Positions 42,561-51,079 of a stretch of DNA of 64,000 bases are shown piece after piece; the stretch's first letter is position 1, and each line of letters opens with the position of its first letter. The notes beneath the pieces were generated by a model that saw only the letters and a program-made list of their open reading frames with translations, did no database searches and had not been told where the DNA came from. The position numbers were made by a program, and so were the translations under genes. Origin of the DNA: Spirochaetales bacterium (GTDB taxonomy: Bacteria > Spirochaetota > Spirochaetia > Treponematales > Treponemataceae); the NCBI GenBank assembly GCA_029098225.1, contig JAQXNX010000004.1, positions 18,267-82,266 of the forward strand. The letters are read 5' to 3'.

Positions 42561-43025
42561 TTATTGTATTAATTCTTTCTTTCTTAGTTTTTCAATTTCA
42601 TCATTCTGTATATTTCTCTTTTGAATTTCTTTATCAAATAATTTCTGTATTTCTGGAGGATAACAATCTTTATTAAATATTCCTTCTGTAATTGCATAAA
42701 AATTTGTGTATTTTTTAAGGCATTCTTTGATTTCAATAAAGTCATCTTCTTTCAGTTCTTTACTGATGTCTATAGAATTTCCATTTTTATCTTTGATCTG
42801 TTTTTTTTCTTCTTTGGTTAATTTATAAATATAGATGCACCATTCATTAGGAAAACCGCCAACAAATTCCATTTTTGGAATTTCTATTTGGTCGGGGTTT
42901 TTTATCCATAAACATGGACTACCATGAAAAAGAAACAGAGTTAAAGGTTCTTGATTATATAAAACCTCTTTTTTCATCCGGATAAATTTTTTTTTATTAA
43001 AATCAATTATTTTTAAATCACCCAT
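42561..43025 (-). CDS. Hypothetical protein
   Basis: 154 residues from ATG 43025 (AGAGAG about 9 bases upstream; ATG 43055 is a weaker alternative with no RBS). Not recognised. No signal peptide; the C-terminal third is strongly charged and probably helical (IQKLFDKEIQKRNIQNDEIE). Confidence 0.5.
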   Translation of the reverse strand: MGDLKIIDFNKKKFIRMKKEVLYNQEPLTLFLFHGSPCLWIKNPDQIEIPKMEFVGGFPNEWCIYIYKLTKEEKKQIKDKNGNSIDISKELKEDDFIEIKECLKKYTNFYAITEGIFNKDCYPPEIQKLFDKEIQKRNIQNDEIEKLRKKELIQ

Positions 43026-43062
43026 TTTTTTTATCTCTCTTGAGTTTAAACTCAAAAAAATA

Positions 43063-43236
43063 TTAATGTACAGGAAAATAACTCATACCATTTTTACTTG
43101 TAAATGAAAAATATCCTTCAAAAGTACCCGTGCATACCATAGATACTGTTTCCAAATCCGAAATTATAACAGAATCTTCAAGGATTATTGAAGCTTCATT
43201 TATTACTCTGCAGGGCCTGTATGTATATTCTGTCAT
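43063..43236 (-). CDS. Small hypothetical protein, possibly the remnant of a longer gene
   Basis: 57 residues from ATG 43236 with GAAGGA about 12 bases upstream. It is beta-rich (VCTGTFEGYFSFTSKNGMSY). The same frame stays open upstream of the ATG for about 20 more codons (FTGIWSGIFQEGNTIK) that read like the same fold but lack a start, so the gene may be truncated at its 5' end. Not recognised. Confidence 0.4.
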   Translation of the reverse strand: MTEYTYRPCRVINEASIILEDSVIISDLETVSMVCTGTFEGYFSFTSKNGMSYFPVH

Positions 43237-43383
43237 TTTTATTGTATTTCCTTCTTGAAAAATACCGCTCCAAATTCCTGTAAATTGCTTTAATAAAATA
43301 TTTCATTTACTTTATAAATAGGTTATAGCATAAATATATATTTTTCAATTGTTTTAAAATTAATCCGAATTTTTGTTTATATG

Positions 43384-43755
43384 TTATTCTTCAAAATCAA
43401 AAATACTTATATCATCCGGAAGAAAAATTAAAAATTTCTGATACTTTTCTATCCATTCACCACTTTCAACCCACATAGGCGAGGTCAGCAAAACATAAAG
43501 CCATTTTCCTGTTTTATTATTCTGTATATCATCTTTTAGAACTTCTAAAACAGTTACTTTCATTCCGCCTTCATGATTTATAGTCTTATATTTTACTTCT
43601 GATAAATAATCTTTTTCTGTTCGTAAATCAATTGTTCCCATTATTCTGAAAGAAGAAAGTTCTTTTATTTTTGAATGATCTGTTAATGTGATTCCATTTG
43701 CATGCAATGAGAGAATAAGAAAACTAAAACATAAAATATTTAAAAATTTTTTCAT
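43384..43755 (-). CDS. Small secreted protein
   Basis: 123 residues with a signal peptide (MKKFLNILCFSFLILSLHAN). The mature part is a compact beta-rich domain (SFRIMGTIDLRT, MKVTVLEVLKDDIQ, KWLYVLLTSPMWVESGEWIE). Not recognised. The RBS AAGGAAA precedes the ATG. A damaged attC-like piece ending GTGTTATGTG lies just upstream at 43771-43801, so it is probably an old integron cassette. Confidence 0.6.
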   Translation of the reverse strand: MKKFLNILCFSFLILSLHANGITLTDHSKIKELSSFRIMGTIDLRTEKDYLSEVKYKTINHEGGMKVTVLEVLKDDIQNNKTGKWLYVLLTSPMWVESGEWIEKYQKFLIFLPDDISIFDFEE

Positions 43756-43770
43756 TTTTCCTTTCTTAAG

Positions 43771-43801
43771 AGCAGGCGAGTGACCTTATATGTGTTATGT
43801 G
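43771..43801 (-). repeat. Degenerate attC-like remnant
   Basis: GCAGGCGAGTGACCTTATAT followed by GTGTTATGTG. It keeps the GTTATG end and the cassette-start hairpin remnant but lacks the central stem. Confidence 0.4.
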
Positions 43802-44631
43802 TTTTCTTCATATTTTATCATTTTCTTATTTAAAAATACATTTGCATAATATTCATATTCTCTAATTTCCGGATTTTTTTGAAAATCAATATATGGAGCC
43901 TTACAATAAGGACATCGGAAAGGATTGTAAAATTTAAAACGTCCGTAGCCCTTTTGTGCAAGATGAGCATCTACTTTTTCAACTGTAGTTTTAGAAATAT
44001 TTTTGCATAGCTGACCAGGCATATCTTCAATTTCATAATAAGGCACCATTAATGTTTCACTGCCGTCGTCTGAATAAAAATATTGAAAATAACCGTTTCC
44101 TGCATGATAACTATGAATGATAAAACTCTTTTTACATTCATCACATATACAGCATAATCTGATATTTGATGGGGTTACATATCCCGAAAAGTGTAAGCCT
44201 CTGCTAAATAACCCCATACCTCTAAAAATTTGGTTTTCATTATTTTCCGAATTTAATAAAACCGGCTGAAATCTTATTCCATTCATTTTATATAATTCTG
44301 TTTCTTTCATAACAGGACTATTATCGATTACACCATCAATCATTAATCCAAAATTATTTTGAATCACTATGCATAAATGAATATATTTGTAGTCTGGACT
44401 TTCTTTTTCGATTTCGATTATATAATTTGCAATACATTTACCGTCTTTAAGAATTACTAATTCTTTATTATCCAGTGATAGTGTTGCTTCTTCTTTAATA
44501 ACTACTGTTAATTCGTTTGAAGCATTTTTTGAATTATTGATTATCTTTTCTAATTCAGAATAATTAATATTTATTTTATTTTCATTTATTGTAATTACTT
44601 TTTTTCCTGACATTTCTGAACTGTCCTCCAT
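43795..44631 (-). CDS. Hypothetical protein with zinc-ribbon-like cysteines
   Basis: 278 residues, no signal peptide. Cys pairs CCICDEC near residue 158 and CPYC near 247 could together bind a metal. The N-terminal half is beta-rich without known motif. ATG 44631 has no obvious RBS (GGACAG upstream); an internal ATG at about codon 7 is an alternative. Its stop lies within the attC-like remnant at 43771-43801. Function unknown. Confidence 0.55.
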   Translation of the reverse strand: MEDSSEMSGKKVITINENKININYSELEKIINNSKNASNELTVVIKEEATLSLDNKELVILKDGKCIANYIIEIEKESPDYKYIHLCIVIQNNFGLMIDGVIDNSPVMKETELYKMNGIRFQPVLLNSENNENQIFRGMGLFSRGLHFSGYVTPSNIRLCCICDECKKSFIIHSYHAGNGYFQYFYSDDGSETLMVPYYEIEDMPGQLCKNISKTTVEKVDAHLAQKGYGRFKFYNPFRCPYCKAPYIDFQKNPEIREYEYYANVFLNKKMIKYEENT

Positions 44632-44700
44632 GCATTATAATAAGTCAGTTGCTGAATTAAAAGCAATCTAAAAATCGAATAAATAGTATAAATACATGAG

Positions 44701-44762
44701 CATAATAAACTTGTTGTACTGCAACTTGCTTGACTGCTTTTGGCTTTTAATCTTTGTTATTT
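44701..44762 (-). repeat. Diverged attC site
   Basis: CATAATAAACTTGTTGTACT ... GGCTTTTAATCTTTGTTATT. The overall layout (end boxes, TTGTTGTAC-GC core, CTTGACTGC top stem) matches the complete attC sites, with several substitutions. It is the leftmost recognisable full-length site, so cassettes here are old. Confidence 0.6.
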
Positions 44763-44765
44763 TAT

Positions 44766-45788
44766 TTAATATGACTCGCTGGAAGCTCCAATATCCAATT
44801 TATTGTCTACAGCAAGTTTTACAAATTTTATAAATTCAGGGAACTCCGGATATTTTGTAAAACCTATATTTGTTGTTAAATGTCTCTTAGGATTTAATTC
44901 ATCTATTCCTAATAAATATGGAGTCCCAAATTCTTCTGTGACTGCATCATATTCCAGATTTACTGTTTTAATTATTTTTCCGTCTAACCAAACATTACAA
45001 GTTAACGGATAATAGAAATATCCTGAAAGATCAAATTTTTCAAAAACATCTATCTCATATTTGTCATATGAGAATGAATTAATTATAAAGAATGCTTGAT
45101 TTTTTATACTTTCATCAGTGGATTGCTTCCATATTTCTCGAAGTTGTTCTTCATATTTTAGAGCATTTTTATAATCTTCATTAGAATACAAAATCAAAAT
45201 CATAAGATTTGTCATTGAAAATGAATCTTTATTACTTTTTAAATATTCTTCTACATATGGTTTTGCTTTTTTGTAATCTTTCATTTCATATAAAATGTAA
45301 GCCATTCTATAAGCCGCATCTGGTGATTTTTCAATCTCATAAAATTGAGAAAAATATTCTAATGCTCTTTTATAATCACCTTGTTTTTCAAATATAACGC
45401 CGAGCATTTGATATGATTTAGAATCATTTTCATTCAGTTCTATACATTTTAAATAATTATTAATAGCTTCGGATAAATTATTTGTATAATAGTAACTTCC
45501 GGCTAAATAATAATATGGTCTGGAAAAATCAGGATCTTTCTGAATTGCCATTTTCAGATATTTCTGTGCTTCATTATCATTTTCTAATCTAAAATATGCT
45601 AAGCCAAGATAAAAAAAATCTGTAGCTGTATATGCAGCTTCATCTGATTCCTTTATTGAAGTTATGATTGCTTCGTACTGTCCTTGCTGATCAAGAAGTT
45701 CATATTTTTCATTAATAAAACGTTTACTTTGTGCAAAACATAATAATGACGTTAATGCCATTATTATAACTGCTAACATTTTTTTCAT
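44766..45788 (-). CDS. Secreted TPR protein
   Basis: 340 residues with a signal peptide (MKKMLAVIIMALTSLLCFAQ). About five tetratricopeptide repeats fill residues 30-225 (TDFFYLGLAYFRLENDNEAQ, FSRPYYYLAGSYYYTNNLSE, DSKSYQMLGVIFEKQGDYKR, AAYRMAYILYEMKDYKKAKP). A beta-rich C-terminal part (about 245-340) has no known motif. Such proteins act as exported protein-protein scaffolds. RBS GGAG is before the ATG; the cassette-start hairpin (CCCCAGTGCGGG) lies at about 45809-45823. Confidence 0.7.
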   Translation of the reverse strand: MKKMLAVIIMALTSLLCFAQSKRFINEKYELLDQQGQYEAIITSIKESDEAAYTATDFFYLGLAYFRLENDNEAQKYLKMAIQKDPDFSRPYYYLAGSYYYTNNLSEAINNYLKCIELNENDSKSYQMLGVIFEKQGDYKRALEYFSQFYEIEKSPDAAYRMAYILYEMKDYKKAKPYVEEYLKSNKDSFSMTNLMILILYSNEDYKNALKYEEQLREIWKQSTDESIKNQAFFIINSFSYDKYEIDVFEKFDLSGYFYYPLTCNVWLDGKIIKTVNLEYDAVTEEFGTPYLLGIDELNPKRHLTTNIGFTKYPEFPEFIKFVKLAVDNKLDIGASSESY

Positions 45789-45932
45789 TTTTTAAATTCT
45801 CCAAAACCACCCCAGTGCGGGCGTACACATTACAACTGCTTATAACGTAAAAACTTTGATATGTATAATTCTACTTCAAATAACGTCATAACACAAGCTA
45901 TGATATACGATATTTTAATACGTTTACATAGT

Positions 45933-46706
45933 CTATAAAATACATTGATAAATAATTGCACATATTTCCCGCAGATAAAATGTTGGCAATAAATACCAAT
46001 GAGTTTTTGCACTATATGTTTTTGGTTGTAAACCTAATTTTTTTGCAATATGTGCTGCTCGATAACAATGAAAATCATTTGTTATTATAATTACTTCTGT
46101 AGACAGCTTTTTATTCAAAATAATTTCTTTTGAAAATTTTAAATTTTCTTTTGTTGATGTTGATTGATTTTCTTGAATAAGTCTATTCTGAGAAATTCCT
46201 TTTTTCACTAAAGCCCGATACATACATTCAGCTTCCGAAATTCCTTCATCCATGCCTTGTCCTCCTGACAATATTACAATTGCATCTGGATTATTACATA
46301 GATATTTATAACAAGTATCAATTCTTTCTTTTAACATTATACTTGGAGATTCCCCAATTACCTGGCATCCTAAAACTATTACAGTATTTATCTGCTGATT
46401 TTTTGTTGATATTTTTGAAATCATTAGATAGTGTGCATATGAAAAAATCGTAAATCCTATTAATAATATAGACGAAAGACAAATTATAAGTATTTTTCCA
46501 GACTTCTTTTTAAACAAAGCTGTAATTATAGTAATAATTGCAGGAAGAAATATTCCAATAAATAATATGAAAATTCCTATGCCTAATCCAAGAATATTTC
46601 CAATATTTAATACCTTAAAAAGTAAAAAAGGAAGAATAAATAGAAACATAAAAAGAAGTGATAATAAAATAATCAACAATCTAGCTATAAAATACTTTTT
46701 TTTCAT
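45933..46706 (-). CDS. YdcF/SanA/ElyC-family membrane protein (DUF218)
   Basis: 257 residues. About three to four membrane helices fill the first ~95 residues (LLIILLSLLFMFLFILPFLL, GNILGLGIGIFILFIGIFLP, ILIICLSSILLIGFTIFSYA). They are followed by the DUF218 domain with NTVIVLGCQVIGESPSIMLK, VILSGGQGMDEGISEAE, STSTKENLKFSKEI and TNDFHCYRAAHIAKKLG. Members of this family act in envelope metabolism; exact chemistry is not established. It is flanked by damaged attC pieces at 45806-45845 and 46750-46790, so it appears to be an old cassette. Confidence 0.8.
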   Translation of the reverse strand: MKKKYFIARLLIILLSLLFMFLFILPFLLFKVLNIGNILGLGIGIFILFIGIFLPAIITIITALFKKKSGKILIICLSSILLIGFTIFSYAHYLMISKISTKNQQINTVIVLGCQVIGESPSIMLKERIDTCYKYLCNNPDAIVILSGGQGMDEGISEAECMYRALVKKGISQNRLIQENQSTSTKENLKFSKEIILNKKLSTEVIIITNDFHCYRAAHIAKKLGLQPKTYSAKTHWYLLPTFYLREICAIIYQCIL

Positions 46707-46749
46707 TTTACCACCACCAGCGACGATGCCGCATATTTTTTTCTTTTCC

Positions 46750-46790
46750 AGGTCAGTGCGCTGCCTGCCGGCTACGAACCTATGTTATGC
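46750..46790 (-). repeat. Partial attC site
   Basis: GTCAGTGCG-CTGCCTGCCGGCTACGAACC-TATGTTATGC. The right-hand half of an attC is fused to a cassette-start hairpin; the left half is missing. Confidence 0.6.
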
Positions 46791-47012
46791 TTTTATTTCA
46801 TTTAATTGCTTTTTTATTATTTTTTCAAGTTCTGATTCATCATTAATTATTTTTTCTTCTTCCTTTGCATTTTTTGATTTTCTTTCAACAAATTCTTTTC
46901 CCGTATAACTATATTCATTTATTCCTTCAATTTCATATTCAAAATAAATGGTGCAATAATGGGAACGCCTGGTATGTGTATATTCTACTTCTTCTATTTT
47001 TGCATTTATTTC
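46785..47012 (-). pseudogene. 5'-truncated cassette gene fragment
   Basis: An open frame of about 75 codons without a start codon, ending with the TAA embedded in the attC end GTTATGC. The product reads HYCTIYFEYEIEGINEYSYT and then a Lys/Glu-rich tail, the beta-sheet pattern of DUF3592-like proteins. A stop codon lies directly before it, so the N-terminus is lost. Confidence 0.5.
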
Positions 47013-47022
47013 TTAAATATTC

Positions 47023-47160
47023 CTAATTATGGATGAAATTTCCTTTGGCATCTTTTTCCATGAATTCAAATGTATGATAATTTGCAAACCAGATACTGTC
47101 AGGTGTAAGCTGTCCGTTTTCGTTAATACCTATAAAAGCTAAATCATTAAAAAGGAAAAC
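47023..47160 (-). pseudogene. Cassette gene fragment fused to half an attC
   Basis: An open frame of about 46 codons with no start (RVFLFNDLAFIGINENGQLT, then a conserved-looking Trp/His tail) begins directly at the end of a half attC (47161-47181) and stops at 47023. Together with 46785-47012 it shows that 46.7-47.2 kb is cassette debris; nothing else was found there. Confidence 0.45.
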
Positions 47161-47181
47161 TCTACGAAGCTTTGTTATGTG
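47161..47181 (-). repeat. Half attC site
   Basis: TCTACGAAGCTTTGTTATGT. Only the right-hand arm is present, directly after the stop of the gene at 47189. Confidence 0.6.
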
Positions 47182-47188
47182 TTTTTCC

Positions 47189-48217
47189 TTATTTATATAA
47201 CATTTTCTTCATATTCAATAAAAAATCAATATTCTCTTTTTCAACTTCATTAAATTTTGATTCATTGAAGTTTTTATCAGGAATATAATATTTATTAAGT
47301 AAATCAAAATATTTGTTCTTAAAGTATTGTTCAAGTTCTTTATTTTTGAATATATATCCTTTTGAGGCATAAAAGCAATTAATAAATAACTGAATTTGTT
47401 CTTCTGTATAAAGCCATATTTCATTTTCATCTTGAAATACCTTGTATATGTTATAACCCCAGCCATTTGCGTCGTCATTGAAAGGGATCCAATTACTGTT
47501 TAGGTTATACGGTTTGATTCTTAAATTGATTTCCTTAAATCTAATTGGATCTATATTTTCAAAAATAAAAGAAAAACTATTCTTCAATGTCTTGAATTGT
47601 TCAGGGAAATTGCAGCTTGAATAAGATCCTATCTCCCATTTATTACTGTCGATCAGAACATTATTGTCATTATGTATAGTTATAGTTAAGTGTTTGATTT
47701 TATTATTCCAACACGCAGCACTTTCGATAATATAATTAAACTGTGTTTCAAATCCAACTCTTGAATAAGGTCCAGTATATTCTATTTTGGAAATATTTTT
47801 TCCTTTTTTAAAGTCTACTTCACGTATTATCCAATGAATTCCTTCAACATGATATTGTTCCTTGGATTCATCTTCATATTCTTCTTTTACTTCGATTTTT
47901 TGATTATTGAAAAATTGCGTGAATGTGTATTTATTTATATATTCTTTTTTTTCTTTTTCGCTAGAGGTATAAACATATTTTATAGGAAATCCAAGCAAAA
48001 TTTGTTTATCAGATCCTATATTGTTATATTCATATTCTATTGTAACTTTATACGAATCCGTAAAAAGATATATATTCAGTTCTTCGTTTTGGATAAATAT
48101 GTTGTTTTCATTGTAATTAATTGATATTGATTCAGAACCTTTTGTAACTATTGAATCATTAGCATACATAAACATATATGAAAAAAGTAAAAGTATCAAA
48201 ACTATATTTTTTTTCAT
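47189..48217 (-). CDS. Secreted protein with YARHG-like C-terminal domain
   Basis: 342 residues from ATG 48217 (GGAG upstream) with a signal peptide (MKKNIVLILLLFSYMFMYAN). The N-terminal ~240 residues are beta-rich. The last ~65 residues match the YARHG pattern (FINCFYASKGYIFKNKELEQ, then YFKNKYFDLLNKYYIPD, ending in a helix). YARHG domains are found in exported, cell-wall-associated proteins of unclear function. It lies between half attC 47161-47181 and complete attC 48253-48380, so it is a cassette. Confidence 0.7.
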   Translation of the reverse strand: MKKNIVLILLLFSYMFMYANDSIVTKGSESISINYNENNIFIQNEELNIYLFTDSYKVTIEYEYNNIGSDKQILLGFPIKYVYTSSEKEKKEYINKYTFTQFFNNQKIEVKEEYEDESKEQYHVEGIHWIIREVDFKKGKNISKIEYTGPYSRVGFETQFNYIIESAACWNNKIKHLTITIHNDNNVLIDSNKWEIGSYSSCNFPEQFKTLKNSFSFIFENIDPIRFKEINLRIKPYNLNSNWIPFNDDANGWGYNIYKVFQDENEIWLYTEEQIQLFINCFYASKGYIFKNKELEQYFKNKYFDLLNKYYIPDKNFNESKFNEVEKENIDFLLNMKKMLYK

Positions 48218-48252
48218 TTTTTTCTCCAATCGCGCCCCAGTGCGGGCAGCCA

Positions 48253-48380
48253 CATAACAATTGATTGTTCCGCAGGCAGCTTGTTCCGCCTGCCGGCTAT
48301 GATGCATCGTGCGCGTAAGCGCACCAGATAATAATTTCCATAAAAATGCAAACGACCGAAGGTCGTGACCTTTGTTATGA
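48253..48380 (-). repeat. attC site (long form)
   Basis: CATAACAATTGATTGTTCCG ... GTGACCTTTGTTATGA. The right arm contains an extra ~65-base segment (GATGCATCGTGCGCG ... CGACCGAAGGTCG) also present in attC 59104-59314. The cassette-start hairpin CGCCCCAGTGCGGGC lies at 48233-48247. Confidence 0.82.
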
Positions 48381-48423
48381 CATTAATATTTCTTTTATAA
48401 AATTAAATTCCTAAAACTCTTTT

Positions 48424-48930
48424 TTAGTCAATCAATTTTAAAGAATCTAATGTAATTGATGATATTAAATCTGGCCATATTTCATAATTAGATTTTCCAG
48501 CTTCTACATCATATACATCTGTTGAAATCCATTTACCATATTTTAATAAACATATATTTGCGGAATAATGAAGTTTCTTTTTATATGGATTTTCAATAAA
48601 GAGCATCATATATTTATGTTTTTTTCCATCGCTGACTTGCTTGAACTCAATGGTCAATGTTTTTTCTGGATTATTAACGGAATCTACTCTCATAAGATTT
48701 ATTAATTCATTATTAAGTACATCAGCTTCAATGTAAATTTTTTCACCGGGAAATATTTGAATTATTTTATCCATTGTTACATATTGAGACTTTTCAATCT
48801 TTGCAGAAAAATATTGTTCTTCATCAACTGCAAGTACAAGATTAAATGATTTCCTTTCATTATTGTCTAGAGCAAATATAATATTACTTAAAAATATACT
48901 AATAAAAAATAATGTTAAAATCTTTTTCAC
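48424..48930 (-). CDS. Small secreted protein
   Basis: 168 residues from GTG 48930, chosen because GGAG lies 8 bases upstream, as for its neighbours; TTG 48942 would overlap that RBS. Signal peptide KKILTLFFISIFLSNIIFAL. The mature part is a beta-sandwich-like domain (EQYFSAKIEKSQYVTMDKII, GEKIYIEADVLNNELINLMR). Not recognised. Cassette between attC 48253-48380 and the partial attC 48949-48988. Confidence 0.6.
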   Translation of the reverse strand: MKKILTLFFISIFLSNIIFALDNNERKSFNLVLAVDEEQYFSAKIEKSQYVTMDKIIQIFPGEKIYIEADVLNNELINLMRVDSVNNPEKTLTIEFKQVSDGKKHKYMMLFIENPYKKKLHYSANICLLKYGKWISTDVYDVEAGKSNYEIWPDLISSITLDSLKLID

Positions 48931-48948
48931 TTTTTTCTCCAAAAAAAG

Positions 48949-48988
48949 GGCAGGCCAGTGTGCCTGTCGGCTACGAACCTTTGTTATG
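48949..48988 (-). repeat. Partial attC site with cassette-start hairpin
   Basis: The hairpin CAGGCCAGTGTGCCTG runs straight into TCGGCTACGAACCTTTGTTATG. The left CATAAC arm is missing, as if deleted by recombination between hairpin and stem. Confidence 0.6.
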
Positions 48989-49024
48989 TGTGATTTTATT
49001 GTTTATGCTTTATTAACCACTGTT

Positions 49025-49273
49025 TTATATCCTTTCTGGCCTTTTTCCGGAAGCAACATTTAAACCAAATTCGATTAAATCCTTTTGTGTATAGGACAAC
49101 TCAATATTATTTATCTTTAAGAAAAGTAAAGTTAGATGAACTCCAATTCTTTTGTTTCCATCAGCAAAAGGATGGTTTTCTATAAGGGAATAGCATAACA
49201 GAGATGCTTTATCTAAAATCTCCGGATAAGTACTATGGATTTTTACAACCTGCTCGTATTCAAAAAAGATCAT
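49025..49273 (-). CDS. Short Fic/Doc-family toxin
   Basis: 82 residues. The Fic motif HPFADGNKRIG is intact at about 34-44, preceded by the helix ILDKASLLCYSLIEN. Fic/Doc proteins modify target proteins by AMP or phosphate transfer. It is clearly shorter than typical Doc (about 125 residues) and lacks the N-terminal helix-strand region, so it may be a minimal or truncated form. Its start overlaps the antitoxin gene by 4 bases (ATGA), indicating a coupled toxin-antitoxin pair in one cassette. Confidence 0.75.
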   Translation of the reverse strand: MIFFEYEQVVKIHSTYPEILDKASLLCYSLIENHPFADGNKRIGVHLTLLFLKINNIELSYTQKDLIEFGLNVASGKRPERI

Positions 49274-49464
49274 TTTGCAAGTTCCTGATAAGCATCCATA
49301 TTCTGATTTATAAGGGAATCTGACATAGCAAAAAGTTTTTCATCAGAGATAGTATCAAATTGTTTTTCATCATCAAGAACAGTAATAATGACTTTTCTGC
49401 CGTTATATTTTTCAACGGAATTGTCGTTTGTGAGAACTGTATTTCCTTGAATTATTCCTGTCAT
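49270..49464 (-). CDS. Antitoxin of the Fic/Doc pair
   Basis: 64 residues. The N-terminal half is beta-rich and DNA-binding-like (GRKVIITVLDD) and the C-terminal half is helical (SDEKLFAMSDSLINQNMDAY), which would bind the toxin. The size and arrangement fit a Phd-like or related antitoxin. It has its own promoter: TATAAT on the minus strand at 49501-49496, about 32 bases before the start. A private promoter is typical of cassette-borne toxin-antitoxin modules. Confidence 0.65.
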   Translation of the reverse strand: MTGIIQGNTVLTNDNSVEKYNGRKVIITVLDDEKQFDTISDEKLFAMSDSLINQNMDAYQELAK

Positions 49465-49521
49465 AGCGTATATTCTACACCACCTTGCATGATTTATTAT
49501 AACATATTTTACTTGTATTTA

Positions 49522-49851
49522 CTATTTTTCTTTACAAAACTTGTTAGACACTACAATCATTACAACAATATCTATTAAAACCAGAGCTACAAATATAAAT
49601 ATAAAATAATTATTTTGCAAAAGTCTTTTATTTATTGCCATTATTCCAAGCAGTATGGTAATAACTGACATACCAATTCCCATACAATGACACAACTTTT
49701 TTGCATTATATTTTTCTTTTTCTTCTTTACTTGCAGTATTGTAACCCGCAATAAGACTTACTCCGTGCCCGGTAAGGAAAATAATACTAATAATTGCAAA
49801 TAATCCAAAAACTGCCCAAAGTACATAAGAACTTACGTCATCTAATATCAT
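49522..49851 (-). CDS. DUF3784 membrane protein
   Basis: 109 residues with three membrane helices (about 8-30, 55-72 and 80-102). The family motif GHGVSLIAGYNTASKEEKEK followed by LCHCMGIGMSV is characteristic of DUF3784, an uncharacterised small membrane protein family common in Firmicutes. It is unusual here as most cassette products are secreted. It shares its cassette with the Fic pair, as no attC lies between them. Confidence 0.75.
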   Translation of the reverse strand: MILDDVSSYVLWAVFGLFAIISIIFLTGHGVSLIAGYNTASKEEKEKYNAKKLCHCMGIGMSVITILLGIMAINKRLLQNNYFIFIFVALVLIDIVVMIVVSNKFCKEK

Positions 49852-49931
49852 TTTCTATCCTTCCTGAATAAACTATTATAAAATATAAATTATTATTTTT
49901 TCACCTACAAGAGCCCCAGTGCGGGCGTCCA

Positions 49932-50096
49932 CATAACAATTGCTTAAACCGCAAACCGGCTTGACCTGCCTACAATCGAAGAGCCGTTAAGAAAAATGCG
50001 ACAGCATTTTTTAGGCTCATCGAAATAAAGGCTCGGAACAATTGATTGTTCCGCAGCGGGCTTGACCGGTTTGTCGGCTACGAAGCTTTGTTATGT
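49932..50096 (-). repeat. attC site containing an inserted palindrome
   Basis: CATAACAATTGCTTAAACCG ... GTCGGCTACGAAGCTTTGTTATGT. Without the insert it would match attC 63860-63923. The middle holds a copy of the constant-loop palindrome (49975-50025) plus CGGAACAATTGATTGTTCCG, a fragment of a second attC. Confidence 0.8.
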
Positions 50097-50097
50097 G

Positions 50098-50976
50098 TTA
50101 ATATTTTCCTTTTATATATTCCAAACCTTGTTTTCCATATTCAACGGCATCTGGATTATCCATTGTAAGCATAAACTCATACCATTTTTTTGCGTTTAGA
50201 TAATCTTCATCTAATTCATATGCATATCCTAAATTTCCTACTAAAACATAATCATTCGGATCTAGTTCAACTGCATGTTTGAGTATTTCTATACTCTTTT
50301 TGTAATTTCCAATTTCGCGATAATATCTTGCAGCATGATTTAATCCCCAGGTATTATCCGGATATAATTGTGTTTCTTTTTCTATTATCCTTTTTATAAA
50401 TTCTTTATTACTTTCAAAAGGAAAATATATGCCAGTGAAACATTCATTTATTACAGAAAATAAAAGGTCTTCACCTTCTTTTAATAAACCATTTTCTTTT
50501 GGAGATTTATTTTCTGTCCAGGTCCATGAATTTTTATTTTTCTTTGAATATTCAATAATTTCAATTAAAGTATCGCAAGCCAAATCATACTGTTCTGAAT
50601 AAATATATGCAGTACATTTGCTGGATCTCACATCAAGCCTGTTTGGCTGTTTTTTAATTATTATATCGAAATAAGAAACAGCTGTTTTTACATCATCTAA
50701 ATCATATTCAACTCTATCGTATACTCCGTATCTACCGTCTTTCATTTGTCCCATGGTAGGAAAATGTTGTGCATTTCTATGCATGTAGTAATTAAAATAA
50801 TAAATATTGATTTCAAGATTTTTAGGTTCAGCTTTTTCCCATTCTTTTAAGAGTGTAATACATTGTTCGAAGTTTCCATTTTGTAATAATTCAGTTGCTT
50901 CTTTTTGATAATCTATTCCATAAAGATTAAATAAGCCTAGTAAACTTAAAAAAAATAATACTTTCAATTTTTTCAT
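50098..50976 (-). CDS. Secreted TPR protein
   Basis: 292 residues with a signal peptide (MKKLKVLFFLSLLGLFNLYG). Tetratricopeptide repeats are seen at about 22-55 and 205-285 (LNHAARYYREIGNYKKSIEI, YVLVGNLGYAYELDEDYLNA). The middle is helical. An exported scaffold-like protein, similar in layout to 44766-45788. RBS GGAG; complete attC sites on both sides (49932-50096 and 51011-51072) define it as one cassette. Confidence 0.72.
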   Translation of the reverse strand: MKKLKVLFFLSLLGLFNLYGIDYQKEATELLQNGNFEQCITLLKEWEKAEPKNLEINIYYFNYYMHRNAQHFPTMGQMKDGRYGVYDRVEYDLDDVKTAVSYFDIIIKKQPNRLDVRSSKCTAYIYSEQYDLACDTLIEIIEYSKKNKNSWTWTENKSPKENGLLKEGEDLLFSVINECFTGIYFPFESNKEFIKRIIEKETQLYPDNTWGLNHAARYYREIGNYKKSIEILKHAVELDPNDYVLVGNLGYAYELDEDYLNAKKWYEFMLTMDNPDAVEYGKQGLEYIKGKY

Positions 50977-51010
50977 TTTTTCTCCAAGCGCCCGAAGTAG
51001 CGGGCGTCTA

Positions 51011-51072
51011 CATAATAATATTTTAAACCGCAGTCAGCTTGACTGCCTGTCGGCTACAAACCTTTGTTAGGT
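51011..51072 (-). repeat. attC site
   Basis: CATAATAATATTTTAAACCG ... GGCTACAAACCTTTGTTAGGT. The boxes differ slightly (CATAAT, GTTAGG). The cassette-start hairpin CGCCCGAAGTAGCGGGCG lies at about 50989-51006. Confidence 0.78.
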
Positions 51073-51079
51073 TGCGTTC

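Noticed and set aside
45830..46012. Minus-strand ORF of 60 codons overlapping the DUF218 gene end
   Set aside because: It overlaps the well-supported gene at 45933-46706, has no RBS and no recognisable product.
49025..49464. Fic/antitoxin pair as part of a phage
   Set aside because: No phage structural, integrase or lysis genes nearby; attC sites bound the cassette.
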